Assembly (NCBI GenBank): GCA_032622095.1
Contig: CP136061.1
Location: 186,380,369 to 186,444,368, forward strand
Length of the DNA: 64,000 bases
Reading direction: 5' to 3'
Source: Siphonodentalium dalli
Lineage: Eukaryota; Mollusca; Scaphopoda; Gadilida; Siphonodentaliidae
Within the stretch, counting starts at the first letter, position 1. The number at the start of each line of letters is the position of its first letter. Below, one piece after another: positions 36,301-47,437 of this stretch. The notes under the pieces were generated by a model. The model had not been told where the DNA came from. It made no database searches and saw only the letters and a list, made by a program, of their open reading frames with translations. The position numbers and the translations under genes were made by a program.

Positions 36301-38668
36301 GGCGGCCATATTTTTCGGCCGAACGACCCCAAAATCACTCGTTCCCATCTACATGTCATTGTTAACATCCATGACCAATTTCATGATGTTCCGATCGAAG
36401 CTACGACCTGTAGCCCGCGCCAAAGGATTTAGTCATGCAAAGAGTAAAATCCAAGATGGCTGCTGGTGGCCATGTTTATTGGCCGAACAACCCCAAAATG
36501 ACTCGTTCCCATCTACATGCCAATATTAACATCAATGACAAATTTCATGATGATCAGGCGAACAGTACGATCTGTAGCCCGCGCCAATGGATTGAATCTT
36601 GAAATCCAAGATGGCTGCCAGCGGCCATGTTTTTAGGCCGAATGACCCCAAAATGACTCGTTCCCATCTACATGTCAATGTCAACATTCATGACAAATTT
36701 CATGATGATCAGACGAACAGTACGACATGTAGCCCGCGCCAATGGATTGAATTTTGAAATCTAAGATGGCCGCCAGCGGCCATGTTTTTTGGCCGAATGA
36801 CCCCACAATGATTCGTTCCCATCTACATGTCAATGTCAACATTCATGACAAATTTCATAAAGATTAGACCAAAGGTACAACCTGTAGCCCGCGCCAAAGG
36901 ATTTAGTCATGCAAAGAGTAAAATCCAAGATGGCTGCTGGCGGCAATGTTTTTTGGCCGAACGACACCAAAATCACTTGTTGCCATCTACATGTCATTAT
37001 TAACATCAATGACAAATTTCATGATGATCAGGCGAACAGTACGATCTGTAGCCCGCGCCAATGGATTGAATCTTGAAATCCAAGATGGCTGCCAGCGGCC
37101 ATGTTTTTAGGCCGAATGACCCCAAAATGACTCTTCCCATCTACATGTCAATGTCAACATTCATGACAAATTTCATAAAGATCAGACCAAAGGTACGACC
37201 TGTAGCCCGGGCCAAAGGATTTAGTCATGCAAAGAGTAAAATCCAAGATGGCTGCTGGTGGCCATGTTTTTAGGCCGAACGACCCCAAAATCACTCGTTC
37301 CCATCTACATGTCATTGTTAACATCCATGACAAATTTCATGATGTTCTGATCGAAGCTACGACCTGTAGCCCGCGCCAAAGGATTTAGTCATGCAAAGAG
37401 TAAAATCCAAGATGGCTGCTGGTGGCCATGTTTATTGGCCGAACAACCCCAAAACGACTCGTTCCCATCTACATGTCAATATTAACATCCATGACAAATT
37501 TCATGATGATCAGACGAACAGTACGACCTGTAGCCCGCGCCAATGGATTGAATCTTGAAATCCAAGATGGCTGCCAGCGGCCATGTTTTTTGGCAGAATG
37601 ACCCCAAAATGACTCGTTCCCATCTACATGTCAATGTCAACATTCATGACAAATTTCATAAAGATCAGACCAAAGGTACGACCTGTAGCCCGGGCCAAAG
37701 GATTTAGTCATGCAAAGAGTAAAATCCAAGATGGCTGCTGGCGGCCATATTTTTCGGCCGAACGACCCCAAAATCACTCGTTCCCATCTACATGTCATTG
37801 TTAACATCCATGACCAATTTCATGATGTTCCGATCGAAGCTACGACCTGTAGCCCGCGCCAAAGGATTTAGTCATGCAAAGAGTAAAATCCAAGATGGCT
37901 GCTGGTGGCCATGTTTATTGGCCGAACAACCCCAAAATGACTCGTTCCCATCTACATGTCAATATTAACATCCATGACAAATTTCATGATGATCAGACGA
38001 ACAGTACGACCTGTAGCCCGCGCCAATGGATTGAATTTTGAAATCTAAGATGGCCACCAGCGGCCATGTTTTTTGGCCGAATGACCCCACATTGATTCGT
38101 TCCCATCTACATGTCAATGTCAACATTCATGACAAATTTCATAAAGATTAGACCAAAGGTACAACCTGTAGCCCGCGCCAAAGGATTTAGTCATGCAAAG
38201 AGTAAAATCCAAGATGGCTGCTGGCGGCCATGTTTTTTGGCCGAACAACTCCAAAATCACTCGTTCCCATCTACATGACAGTGTTAACATCCATGACAAA
38301 TTTCATAAACTTCCGACCAAAACAACGACCTGTAGCCCGCGCCAAAGGATTTAGTCATGCAAAGAGTAAAATCCAAGATGGCTGCTGGCAGCCATGTTTT
38401 TTGGCCGAACGACCCCAAAATCACTCGTTCCCATCTACATGTCATTATTAACATCAATGACAAATTTCATGATGATCAGATGAACAGTACGACCTGTAGG
38501 CCGCGCCAATGGATTGAATCTTGAAATCCAAAATGGCTGCCAGCGGCCATGTTTTTTGGCCGAATGACCCAAAAATGACTCGTTCCCATCTACATGTCAA
38601 TGTCAACATTCATGACAAATTTCATGAAGATCAGACCAAAGGTACAACCTGTAGCCCGCGCCAAAGGA
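33337..38668 (+). repeat. Satellite array, about 33 monomers of 155-165 bp
   Basis: Each monomer contains gtagcccgcgccaa, gga-tt-a (two variants: ggatttagtcatgcaaagag and ggattgaatcttgaaatcc), caagatggctgc, ggccatgttttttggccga, atgaccccaaaa, ctcgttcccatctacatgtc and catgacaaatttcat. Two main monomer types alternate, with measured steps of 164, 155 and 164 bp at 34317, 34481, 34636 and 34800. Open frames such as 34221-34442 are translations of the satellite and not genes. Confidence 0.95.
35246..37960 (+). repeat. Higher-order tandem duplication, 1440-bp period
   Basis: From about 35246 to 36520 the sequence recurs at +1440 bp (36686 to about 37960). Line-by-line comparison shows identity over hundreds of bases (35401-35640 equals 36841-37080) and a single 1-bp deletion near 37133, after which the offset is 1439. 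The period equals nine monomers. Confidence 0.9.
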
Positions 38669-38771
38669 AATTGTTGACGGACACACGGACACACGGACAC
38701 ACGAACACACGGACACACGGACGACGGACGCCAAACCATGGCAATAGCTCAAACTTACAAGTAAGTTGAGC

Positions 38772-38994
38772 TAAAAATGGGGCATAACCATCTCATTTTT
38801 GGGTTTATAAGAAACGAAAGACAACGCTTTGCGTGAATCGTCATATTCGTCTCACCCTAAAAAATATTTGATATCTGACAGTCATGACTGTCATTCGAGA
38901 TTCAATGGTGACATGTATTACCTTACTCTAGTTATCGCCCCGTTCTCAGGTATCAAAATTGGATGAATATCTCTTCTCGAAAGGTGTGAATATA
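38772..38994. repeat. Family F repeat, middle part of the split copy
   Basis: tttataagaaacgaaagacaa and ctttgcgtgaatcgtcatat match 29947-29990. The segment ends at TA 38993-38994, where the next transposon begins. Confidence 0.6.
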
Positions 38995-41900
38995 CAGACC
39001 TTCTCAAAATAAGTGTCCCTTTTAATGTGGTCCTCAGGTATTAACAACGTGGTCGTAACAGCAACGCAACACGGTCGTTGCATTGATAACGCGTTGGTGG
39101 TACGTTGCGACCGAGTTGAAAAATCAACAGACCTCATTGAAGTTTAACGCAGACTGCATTGAAGTTTAACGCAGACCTGCGTTTACGTTTTAAACGCGTT
39201 GCGTTAAGGATCAACGTACGCACACGCAAAGATTATAATCACCGCAGGGGTTCATACAGGCAAGGCCAGATAAAATTCAAGGCCATTTTCAAGGCTGAAA
39301 AACTCTGCCGAGAAATGACAACGAATTTCTGAGAATACTGTAAATAAATGCTAAAGGTAAAATGCACAGGGGTTGGGGAACTTTTTATTTTATTATATTA
39401 TTTTTGAAAATAATATCATAAAATAATAAAAAAAAAAATGTTCCCGGAACCCTATGTGTAAAAGATATCATTGCATGTTTATCTTGGTGTGGTTATTATG
39501 CACAATGCATGCCATTTTATTCCTAATGTAACAACATGTACATGTATCATACCTTGAACTTAAGGTTTCTATAATTGACATATATGCGGTTTGATGGCCA
39601 GCTATCGGCTTTCAAGTAGAGCTGAAACGGTTGACCCATTCTTCTAACCAGTTAACCATCGGGGTTAACCGGATTTCAACCGGTTAACCGCTAATTTCTA
39701 GCAGACTTCTCTCACACTAATTATGTCGACATTATGCCATGCTCCAGGGACAAACCTTGGTGAGAAATAGTAGCTGAAATAAAGACCTTATTCACGGCAT
39801 TTTACGATATTCAAAAACACGCATTCACTGTTCTTTTGCTGGCTTTCGTGATGGGGAATGAGCAAGTGAAATTTGTGAATGGCAGGGGAGGTCGCTTATT
39901 TGCCATGATCAGCATATGTTTGGGCATTTGTAAAACGAGTAAAATAGTATGGGTATTGGTAAAACGAGTAACAAAACTATATATTAAAGATCTGTAATAT
40001 ATCATTATCATCATTGGTATATCCTCCAATGCATATATAAAGACAAGAAAGTAATAACTATAGAACAAAAAGGAAGGTCAGTTAGGTCAAACTCGCAGTC
40101 CTATTCAATATTCAAGCTATTCGTCGGTATCATGATAGCGGACACTAGTGTTGGGAGGTTATATAATTTACGTTTCGGTTTCGTTTTTTTTGGTAAAAAA
40201 AAACCTGGTTTCGGTTTTAGTATGCAATCACTTAACATATAGCAATTACTGCCAAATTGAGTGTTAATTAGTCCCACAGGCACAACCAGTTACAGAGTAG
40301 CATGGAGCATCAATTTCCTTGATAAAAGGGAAGATCATTGAAGAAGTTTTGGGTTGCTTCAACTACGATTGAATTGATCATATTAGATCACAACAGGGAG
40401 GAAGAACGGGAAGAGTGAAGACATTGTGCAGCTGATCTCAATCTTCACACTTTGTCGACTTACATAGTTTTTATAAACCCCACTGTAAAACAGTTTTATA
40501 TATAGTATGTCGTGGTGTGATTCCAATTTGAATCCATGTTGCTTCGTGCAGTATTAACTATTTTTAAGTTACGAAAGCACGCATTGCCACACAATGCCAC
40601 TTTTACGTTGTCACTTCCTTGTGTGCATTCAGACTTGATACACAGTGACTGCACACGTGCTTTTGTCGGAAGAAAACTTCAAAGGGTCGGAATTGATTGA
40701 AGGTCACCGACACTTCCAGACAGTTCGAGAATTGCTACTAAGTATCTGATAATACCGCGTGTACCAATTAATGCTTGCATTGCACTCTACTATCAGTGAC
40801 ACAGGATTTAGTATTAGTTTTGCATCATTTAACCTAATATTTTGAGGATTATTCACGTTCACATTCAACTGACAACGGGATGCGGTTACGTCCGGTTCAT
40901 TTTTTTCTAACCGGTTACGTCGCTAACCGGATGCTAACCGGTTAACCGTCTAACAGTTTCAGCTCTACTTTCAAGAGAATAAATTTTACTCATTTGTTGT
41001 CAGCTTTGCAAAAATTCCAATTATCGCCTTTTTAAAGAGACTATTTTAAAGTTTTCTTTTAACCCGGAATGCTAGAAAAATACAATTTTTTCTAAATTGG
41101 TATCGACTGCGTGGGGCCATGCTTGGATCTTCAAATTTATATGTTTTGTGTTTAAATATTTGATGAGGACAAATACATAATTGAATTGCAATTATTTAAT
41201 TCTGGTAAGAAATACAGAATTTAACTGAATTATTATCCTTATATATACTATGGTAAAAAAAAAGTTAATATTTATTTATTATATGCTTGTCTATACAATA
41301 GCGGACAATTACTGAAACGCAGATCTCGTATACACGTATCTCTTCGAAGCCACATTGAATACGATTTCATTATTTCATCATCATGAACTGAAAGTAACAC
41401 CTCATTGTGTGATCATTGCGGTGCACGCTGTCCACTAGCCAATCAAAACCGACGAAGTTATGACAGCACGTGATCAATCGAGAATTCTGTGTTTGAATCA
41501 CAGCGTATCAATTTCAACTTTGGGCCCAGGTTATTTCCTGTTTGTAAACATTGACACGTGCGTTCTTTTATTAAGTAGAGTAAACATTTAATTAATTAAG
41601 AGTTAACTTTGAGTATAAATAAGGCGCATATAATAACAAAGAATTATTGCAGCAAGATCAAAGAATCCTGGGGCCTCTGAGTGGATTGACAAAACACTAA
41701 ATATCAAGGCTAAAAAATATGTATAAAACAAAATATACAAAGGGAAAGAAAAAACACAATTTTTACGTAAATACATGTACACATATTCGGCTATATGCCA
41801 TCATCTCAGGATGATTTTGTGATTTAGTTCCCGTCATAGTTGAATAAATTCTTCGGGATTCACCAAAGACACGTATTTGAGTTCATTGACACCGCTGTCA

Positions 41901-42590
41901 ATCATTCGCGGTAGGCTTTTGATCTGCGGCCAGTCAGTAAAAATGACAAATCATTGGTTACCACGTCAGAGCGCTGCGTGTTTTGCAGGTGTTGGAAAAA
42001 AACACATGGATAATTAATATTTTAAATTATTTACATCACTGTAGATCTGTTATCGAGTTATCATATCCTCACAAAGATTTCAAATGACATCGGACCCTTG
42101 GCGTAAATATAATCGACCTTTAATCGGATGTGACGCTGAATATAAAATATTAAAAAATACATGTACATGTATATTGCGACGTGAACTCAAGAGTGTTTTG
42201 TTTGTTCTCAATTGCATCTCTATTATTTCTTGCAGCACAATCAATGTGATCTACATTTATTTATTAGCTTTTTCCGAAAAAATCCTAATGAAAATGTAAA
42301 ACATTTAACACCAATCAATTATTCATTATCCATGCCTCCCCCACACCAAAAAAACATTGTATTATGTTGGCAACGTTCCGTTTCGTTGATGGTTATCTCG
42401 ACCGCGTTTGTTGTGTTGACGGTCATATCGACCGCGTTATGTTGTGTTGATGGTTACCTCGACCGTGTTGAGAAAAATCAACCGCGTTGGAGTAACGTTA
42501 ACACAAGAACTGCGTTGATGGTCAATTCTCAATGCGGTCTCAACACGGTTCCAACGCGGTCGAGAGGGACACTTATTTTGAGAAGGTCTG
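38995..42590. mobile_element. DNA transposon, 3596 bp, TA target duplication, no transposase seen
   Basis: The ends CAGACCTTCTCAAAATAAGT (left) and the exact inverse ACTTATTTTGAGAAGGTCTG (right, ending 42590) extend into gtccc, a 25-bp perfect inverted repeat. TA flanks both ends (38993-38994, 42591-42592). Subterminal 200-250 bp at each side are packed with cgcgttg/caacgcg, cgaccg and acgtt words in both orientations, likely transposase-binding repeats. A hAT of 1351 bp is nested inside, so the original length was about 2.2 kb. No transposase frame remains. TA duplication suits Tc1/mariner-like classes. Confidence 0.85.
39617..40967. mobile_element. Non-autonomous hAT element, 1351 bp, nested
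   Basis: Ends TAGAGCTGAAACGGTT and AACAGTTTCAGCTCTA pair at 15 of 16 positions. The 8-bp target duplication CTTTCAAG is perfect (39609-39616, 40968-40975). Subterminal taaccggttaacc palindromes occur near both ends, as in the element at 50553-51449, so the two are related families. No transposase; a 60-85-codon frame inside has no hAT motif. Confidence 0.95.
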
Positions 42591-42592
42591 TA

Positions 42593-44132
42593 CTCTGTCA
42601 AATATGCCGGCTTTATTTAAAAACTGACCGATTTTGTCATCAGGTGTCTCAATAAAACCAAGCGGTGAGAAAAAAGTCTGCCTATCTGACAAATCCAACA
42701 TACGGATCCAGAAAGTTAAGTGTTTATGCTAACCAAAAATGTAGGTCTCATAAATTCCCTCTCGAGGCGACACCTATGTCCATATTTTCATAGACTATAA
42801 ACTATAGTTGACAGATGTTAGCATTATTTTTTGGCAATTAATCGATTATGATAACAGAAGCAGCATTTCAAAAAATGTTGTTGTTGTTGGAATCTGATGA
42901 TATGGGGACCACTAAATTGGATCAAGCACCTTTAAAGACAAAATCATAATTTTTTCGCATATATATTTTGGAAAAACAGAAATTTCCACCTTCAAAATTG
43001 AATCCAGCTGTATACTGCCTCCACTGACAATAAATTGAGTTTTGAGGTCAATTACAGGACTATCACCCAGGCCTAAAATTATTGCATGAGCAATTAGGGT
43101 CAGTAGCCACATAAAACTTTCTTTGAATTTTATATTATTAAAGAAATATTTAAAAAAAAAAACCCTTATATTTTCTGACGGGGACTACACAGGAGGAATT
43201 GAAGGTTAATTAAAAACGCTTTATTTTTTAATTGAGCACATCAGTTATCTTATCTTTCCTATACTTGGTCCCATTTGGATTACATATTGAAAGAACTGGT
43301 CTCCGTGCTGTATCTTTTCAATGATTTATTGCTACCTGAAAGCAGCCCTCGAAATGAGCTATGTCAAAAGATGATGCTGTAGAAAAAAGCTGTAGTCTAA
43401 GCCAATTAATATAGAATTTCATGCAATTATAAAGCAATGCCGTTGAAGAAAAAATGTAAATTTCAAGGCCTGAGATACATGTAGTTTTAACTTTTAAGTA
43501 CTATAGAAGATCAGACTCATAAAAACTTACACCCACAATCCATCATATAATCCAACATAGAATATTAATTAAAGTAGGAAAGAAGTACTGAATTTGAATC
43601 TGATTACACAACTATTGCTTAAAACATGAGTTATGATCTGGAAACCAAAATATTCAGTGAATCCAATGTTGAACTGGGGTATACCTATCTAGATGATAAA
43701 ATTCATCAGGTCTAACAGACAACCATATTGGGCCGAACCAATTTTAAAAGCATTCGGATAGCTTTAGTAGTCACACAATATTTGGGGGGGGGCAGAGGGG
43801 GGGGGGGGGGGGGGGGGGGGGGTATAAAAAAAACGGATGTTATACAATAAGCATGGTGCTTTCTCATCAAAATGAAATAGAGAAAGTGCAGAGTCCATGG
43901 ATTGGGACCCAATCATATCACACAAGAAAGTTAAACAGCAGCAATAGCAGAGCTACAGATCTATGTCCTGTTCAAATTTGTCTACATCATTGAATATAGC
44001 AATTTGTGTATTGTGTAATGCTAGTCTTCCAGTTCTATATACATTCCATGAACTATATAACTCGGGGAAATTAACTTTGAATTATCACCAATGATACTTG
44101 AAACATTTTCACTATTTTGCTGTCACACTTAC
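42593..44132. other. Family F remnant then unassigned DNA with poly-G tract
   Basis: 42655-42785 is the last part of the split family F copy (cctctcgaggcgacacctat). The rest is AT-rich without exons. 43784-43822 is almost pure G (a short G-run, ggcaga, then a long G-run). Confidence 0.5.
43784..43822. repeat. Poly-G / poly-C tract
   Basis: A G-run of nine, cagag, then about 27 Gs, followed by tataaaaaaaacgg. A run this long is length-variable and can form G-quadruplexes. It may also be a sequencing uncertainty. Confidence 0.85.
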
Positions 44133-44877
44133 CTCTGAGAATTTTCTTCCTTCTCGGGAAGCAGAACAGAAATATCAGTAACTGAGACACTACGATTCAA
44201 GGACATATCACAGTCTTCTGACTCATCAGTATCAACTGATGAGATAATTTCCACAGTACCAAAATGGTTCTTCGTCTTATAAACAAGTGGTTTTGTCATT
44301 ATATGAGCTTCCCACTTTCTGCTTGGCACATCAGGCCATGAATCCACTCTGTCACCAGCCTGAATTCCAGAAGAAATCCGTGCAGCACCAAGAGAATTCA
44401 AGTTATCGCCAAAATTGTCTTCGCTAGATAAAACGAAAGACATCCATCTACTCTGTGGGTCCGGAAGGGAATGCAAATCAAGATAACTCAAGTTTTGAGC
44501 ACCATGGCATTCTCTCGGTAATAAAGTTCTTAAAACATTAATATCAATGTCTGCATAATTGATGGTGTAGGATAACTCAGAATCACAAGGTGAATTAATA
44601 TGCTTAAGAACACCTTTCCTTGTTAACTGTCCATTCATACTGTTTGAACTGGAAGCAACCCCAGCAGAACTCTGGTGGCCTGAATGACAGAGGCAGTCTG
44701 TCCCACTGACAATATCTATATTATCAGTCTGGGTGGAAGATGAAACAGTAGTAAATGTCTTCTCAATCGCATGATAAACAGTAGAGTCATTCTCCAGGGC
44801 TTTTTCAAACCAACTATCTGAAAGACTGGACTCCTGTTGATTTCTCTTATTGCACAAGACATCAATGTTCAAAGCAT
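44133..44877 (-). CDS. Large internal exon (745 nt) of an unrecognised host gene
   Basis: The longest non-transposon open frame in the window: about 247 codons on the minus strand. It starts after acceptor taattcttttcag and ends at donor AG|GTAAGT, with two bases left over at each end, so it is an internal exon rather than a whole gene. The protein is hydrophilic and rich in Ser, Asp and Glu. Visible stretches include SSSTQTDNIDI, SYLDLHSLPDPQSRW, AGDRVDSWPDVPSRKWEAH and a C-terminal RSVSVTDISVLLPEKEE. There is no signal peptide, membrane helix, zinc finger or catalytic motif, so it is probably largely disordered. Codon usage is balanced, unlike the nearby transposon frames. The phase agrees with the 58633-58717 exon upstream and the 20966-21011 exon downstream. 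Confidence 0.75.
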
Positions 44878-46369
44878 CTGAAAAGAATTAACAAGCAATC
44901 ATCAAGACACAATCATAACATTCACTGATCATCAATTTTATGGCGGGGTCATAGCAGTTGGAACATTTGGTATCAACAGAGTATTGCTGTTTGACATGCT
45001 CTATTACATAATTGAGGATATTTAAAAATGGAACTGGAAAAAATACAACAAAAAATTATGACAATGCTGAGGACATAAGTTAGGTTTTTCAGAGACAATA
45101 AAGAATGAATTGACAAACTGTTCAAGCGGCATAAATTTGCATACAGCACCTAATCATATTTGATTTCCATTATAAAAGCTGAATATTGTTTTATGAACAA
45201 ACAGGGTACATTTTGATTACCTCTACCACATGACTAAATATTACAATGTAGTCAGTTCCGTTTAAGAGAGTATAGAGGTAATCCGCAGTCAAGGAAGTCA
45301 ACAAATTCAATTCTATTTATGCAGAAAAAAAATAATTGCATGTGTGATGAAATAAGTTCAACTTATAGATATAAAGCAGCTACATTTAACTTTTCGAGTG
45401 TAGAAACACCATGAGAATGATGACAGTTGCAGATTATATAATTTTGAACATCAAACGCTTCATTTTCAGTATTTAAAATATTAATATTTCCATATTTTCC
45501 AGATTGTCAGGTAGCCTTGCAAATATAAGAGAATACATTGGCCTAACAATATTAACCTTGACCCTATAACCCAGTGCATTATGCAAGACTTCCTATAGGA
45601 GACTCGTATATATAAGAGAATGCACTGGCACAGGATCTTTAATGCTGCACCAGCGCAGCTCCAGTCATGAAAGGGTTAAGTAAAGTTTTATAAATAGTCC
45701 ATTTATAAAACAATGACAGTCTTGGTAGACTCTTATCTTGATTGGTATAATGTGAATTAAATCATTATAATCTAAATGTTATCCTAAATATAGTACAAAG
45801 AGTGTTCTGATAGTCCTATGAACAACTGTTCAAACTGAGTGGAGGAAGTTCTCATGTTAAAAGGAAGTATCTATACCACCCATTGCTAATTTAATTACCA
45901 AAACTCAGTTTTATTTTCTGCATAGAGTTAGCATTTACTAGATTCATTCAATGAGATAAAGAAGGTGCTCTTACATGTATAGTTGTAACTTAAGTTGTAA
46001 GTTCTCCAAAAGTTTATTTGCGTTTGTCTCTCGTCAGGTGAGTCAATCTCTAATTAACTGGGAATATGGACACTGTTGTTGAGCAAGAAAGAAGCAGCCA
46101 GCTCTTTAGCTGGGTGTACACAAGGATGTTAAATAAAAAAATACACATAGCAGCATGTTATAGTAAATTTATCTCCAAACTTTTCGGTTATAACTCATAA
46201 ACTTAAAAGGGAACTGTACACTAAATCGGGCAATTTATGGGACCATCTCCTTCTTTAATACTCAACAGAATATATGCAACAAATGAATGAATTTTAGCCA
46301 TGGATTAGTGCAATATACACCTGTGCGCTCTATGAAATATAGCTTTTTATAACTCTGCCAAACTTCATC
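44878..46369. other. Intronic stretch between exon 44133-44877 and the LINE region
   Basis: No open frame or element ends. Near 45610 and 45620 the words gtatatataagagaatgca / aaatataagagaatacattg recur, a weak repeat only. Confidence 0.4.
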
Positions 46370-46983
46370 AGACCATAACCAAATTAAAAATGGCCTTTGT
46401 CTTCATAAATTTGAACCACGTACCAAATATCAAGAGATTCAGTTGACTAAAAGTAAAGTTATCATCTGGAAACCAAAATAATCGGCAAATTTTAAGTCGA
46501 CAAGGAACATAACTCCGGAATAAATGGGTGGACCAAACTAATATTCAAATTTGATGAGCTGGTAACCTCACATACCAAAGTTGGTTCAGATCCGATCACA
46601 CAAACTAAAGTTATCATCCGGAAACCTCAAAATGACAAAATTCTAAGTAAAAAAGGGGCTACAACTCCAGCAAAAATGGGTTGACCGAACCCATATTCGA
46701 ACTTGACCTGTATTTTGAGCTCATAAACTCACAAAAATACTGAATTTGCTGTCGATCAGATAACGCAAAATAAAGTTATCATCCGGAAACTTTCCAAACG
46801 GATGGACATAGTATAACTCTGGTCAAAATGGATGGACAGAACCTGTATTCGAACTTGACCTGTGTTTTGAGCGAATAAAATCACATACCAAATTTGGTTT
46901 CGATCCGATAGCCCAAGATAAAGTTCTCATCTGGAAACTTTCAGAACGGACGGACAGACATTTTTTAAGTCGAAAAGGGCCAT

Positions 46984-46986
<3 letters not shown>
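46370..46986 (+). repeat. Repeat family C, left part, interrupted by the LINE
   Basis: Four monomers of about 150 bp carry aagttatcatccggaaac, cgaacttgacctgtattttg and aaggggctacaactcc. The last breaks in gtcgaaaagggccataa, directly before the LINE poly(A) tail. The array resumes at about 56317. Confidence 0.8.

Positions 46987-47015
<29 letters not shown>
46987..47015 (-). repeat. LINE poly(A) tail (T-run on the plus strand)
   Basis: 29 consecutive T on the plus strand, immediately after the family C flank, followed by LINE 3' UTR (47016-47437). It marks the 3' end of a minus-strand retrotransposon and the insertion junction. Confidence 0.9.
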
Positions 47016-47017
<2 letters not shown>

Positions 47018-47437
47018 TATAATTTTTTTATTGAATAGCAAAACATACACGGAATATCACAGACATACATTAGCATACGATACTTCAAGGGCGAGAGGGG
47101 AAACTATCTCACTGTCACATGCGCACTGTCTTACACTCTTCATTCGCACCTGGTGTCATCATATAATGTTACATGGACATATAATATGTTGATAATATGT
47201 TGGACACGATACACGACACAGCGCTGCGAAACAGTCAGGATTTTATATGTCAAAACAGAAGATACAGCCTCGATGCCAGGGGGGGCTATATTAATAGAGT
47301 TGTTACCCTTTGTTCTTTGTCGACAAATTATTTTGTTGTTTACGAATAATCGGTCAATGACTAGCCATGTTTCAACTTTCTATTCTACCAATATAATATT
47401 GAGATATATATCCGAACGGCCTTTAGAGTGTTGTATC

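Larger units (their letters stand above)
33236..38771 (+). mobile_element. Transposon-like unit of 5.5 kb carrying the satellite array
   Basis: The uninterrupted repeat at 29908-29930 (ggtataaaaaatgggg) shows this whole block is an insertion. The left end reads tgaaagtgtcaatgacactg then tagctcaacttagg. The right end reads ggacacacggac repeats, gacgccaaaccatggcaata, then gctcaaacttacaagtaagttgagc, a terminal hairpin. The left and right ends share the tagctcaactta/taagttgagcta inverted word. Flanks are TAAAA on both sides (33231-33235, 38772-38776), either a 5-bp duplication or an A-run. Tandem-repeat cores within short inverted ends and a 3' hairpin resemble non-autonomous Helitron/Helentron derivatives and the mollusc 'pearl' type, by analogy only. 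Confidence 0.7.

Noticed and set aside
34221-38769. Several 66-82-codon frames with nearly identical peptides (ARAKGFSHAKSKIQDG)
   Set aside because: They are translations of the satellite monomer; the frame stays open because the monomer has few stops, and there is no sign of selection for protein.
33236-38771. CRISPR-like array reading of the satellite
   Set aside because: Monomers are about 160 bp with no unique spacers, in eukaryotic sequence.
42212-42655. 147-codon plus-strand frame
   Set aside because: It lies across the right end of the TA-flanked element and repeats VISTAF/VDGYLDRV-like phrases from the subterminal repeats; not a gene.
43712-43912. Proline-rich frame
   Set aside because: The prolines are the translation of the poly-G/C tract.
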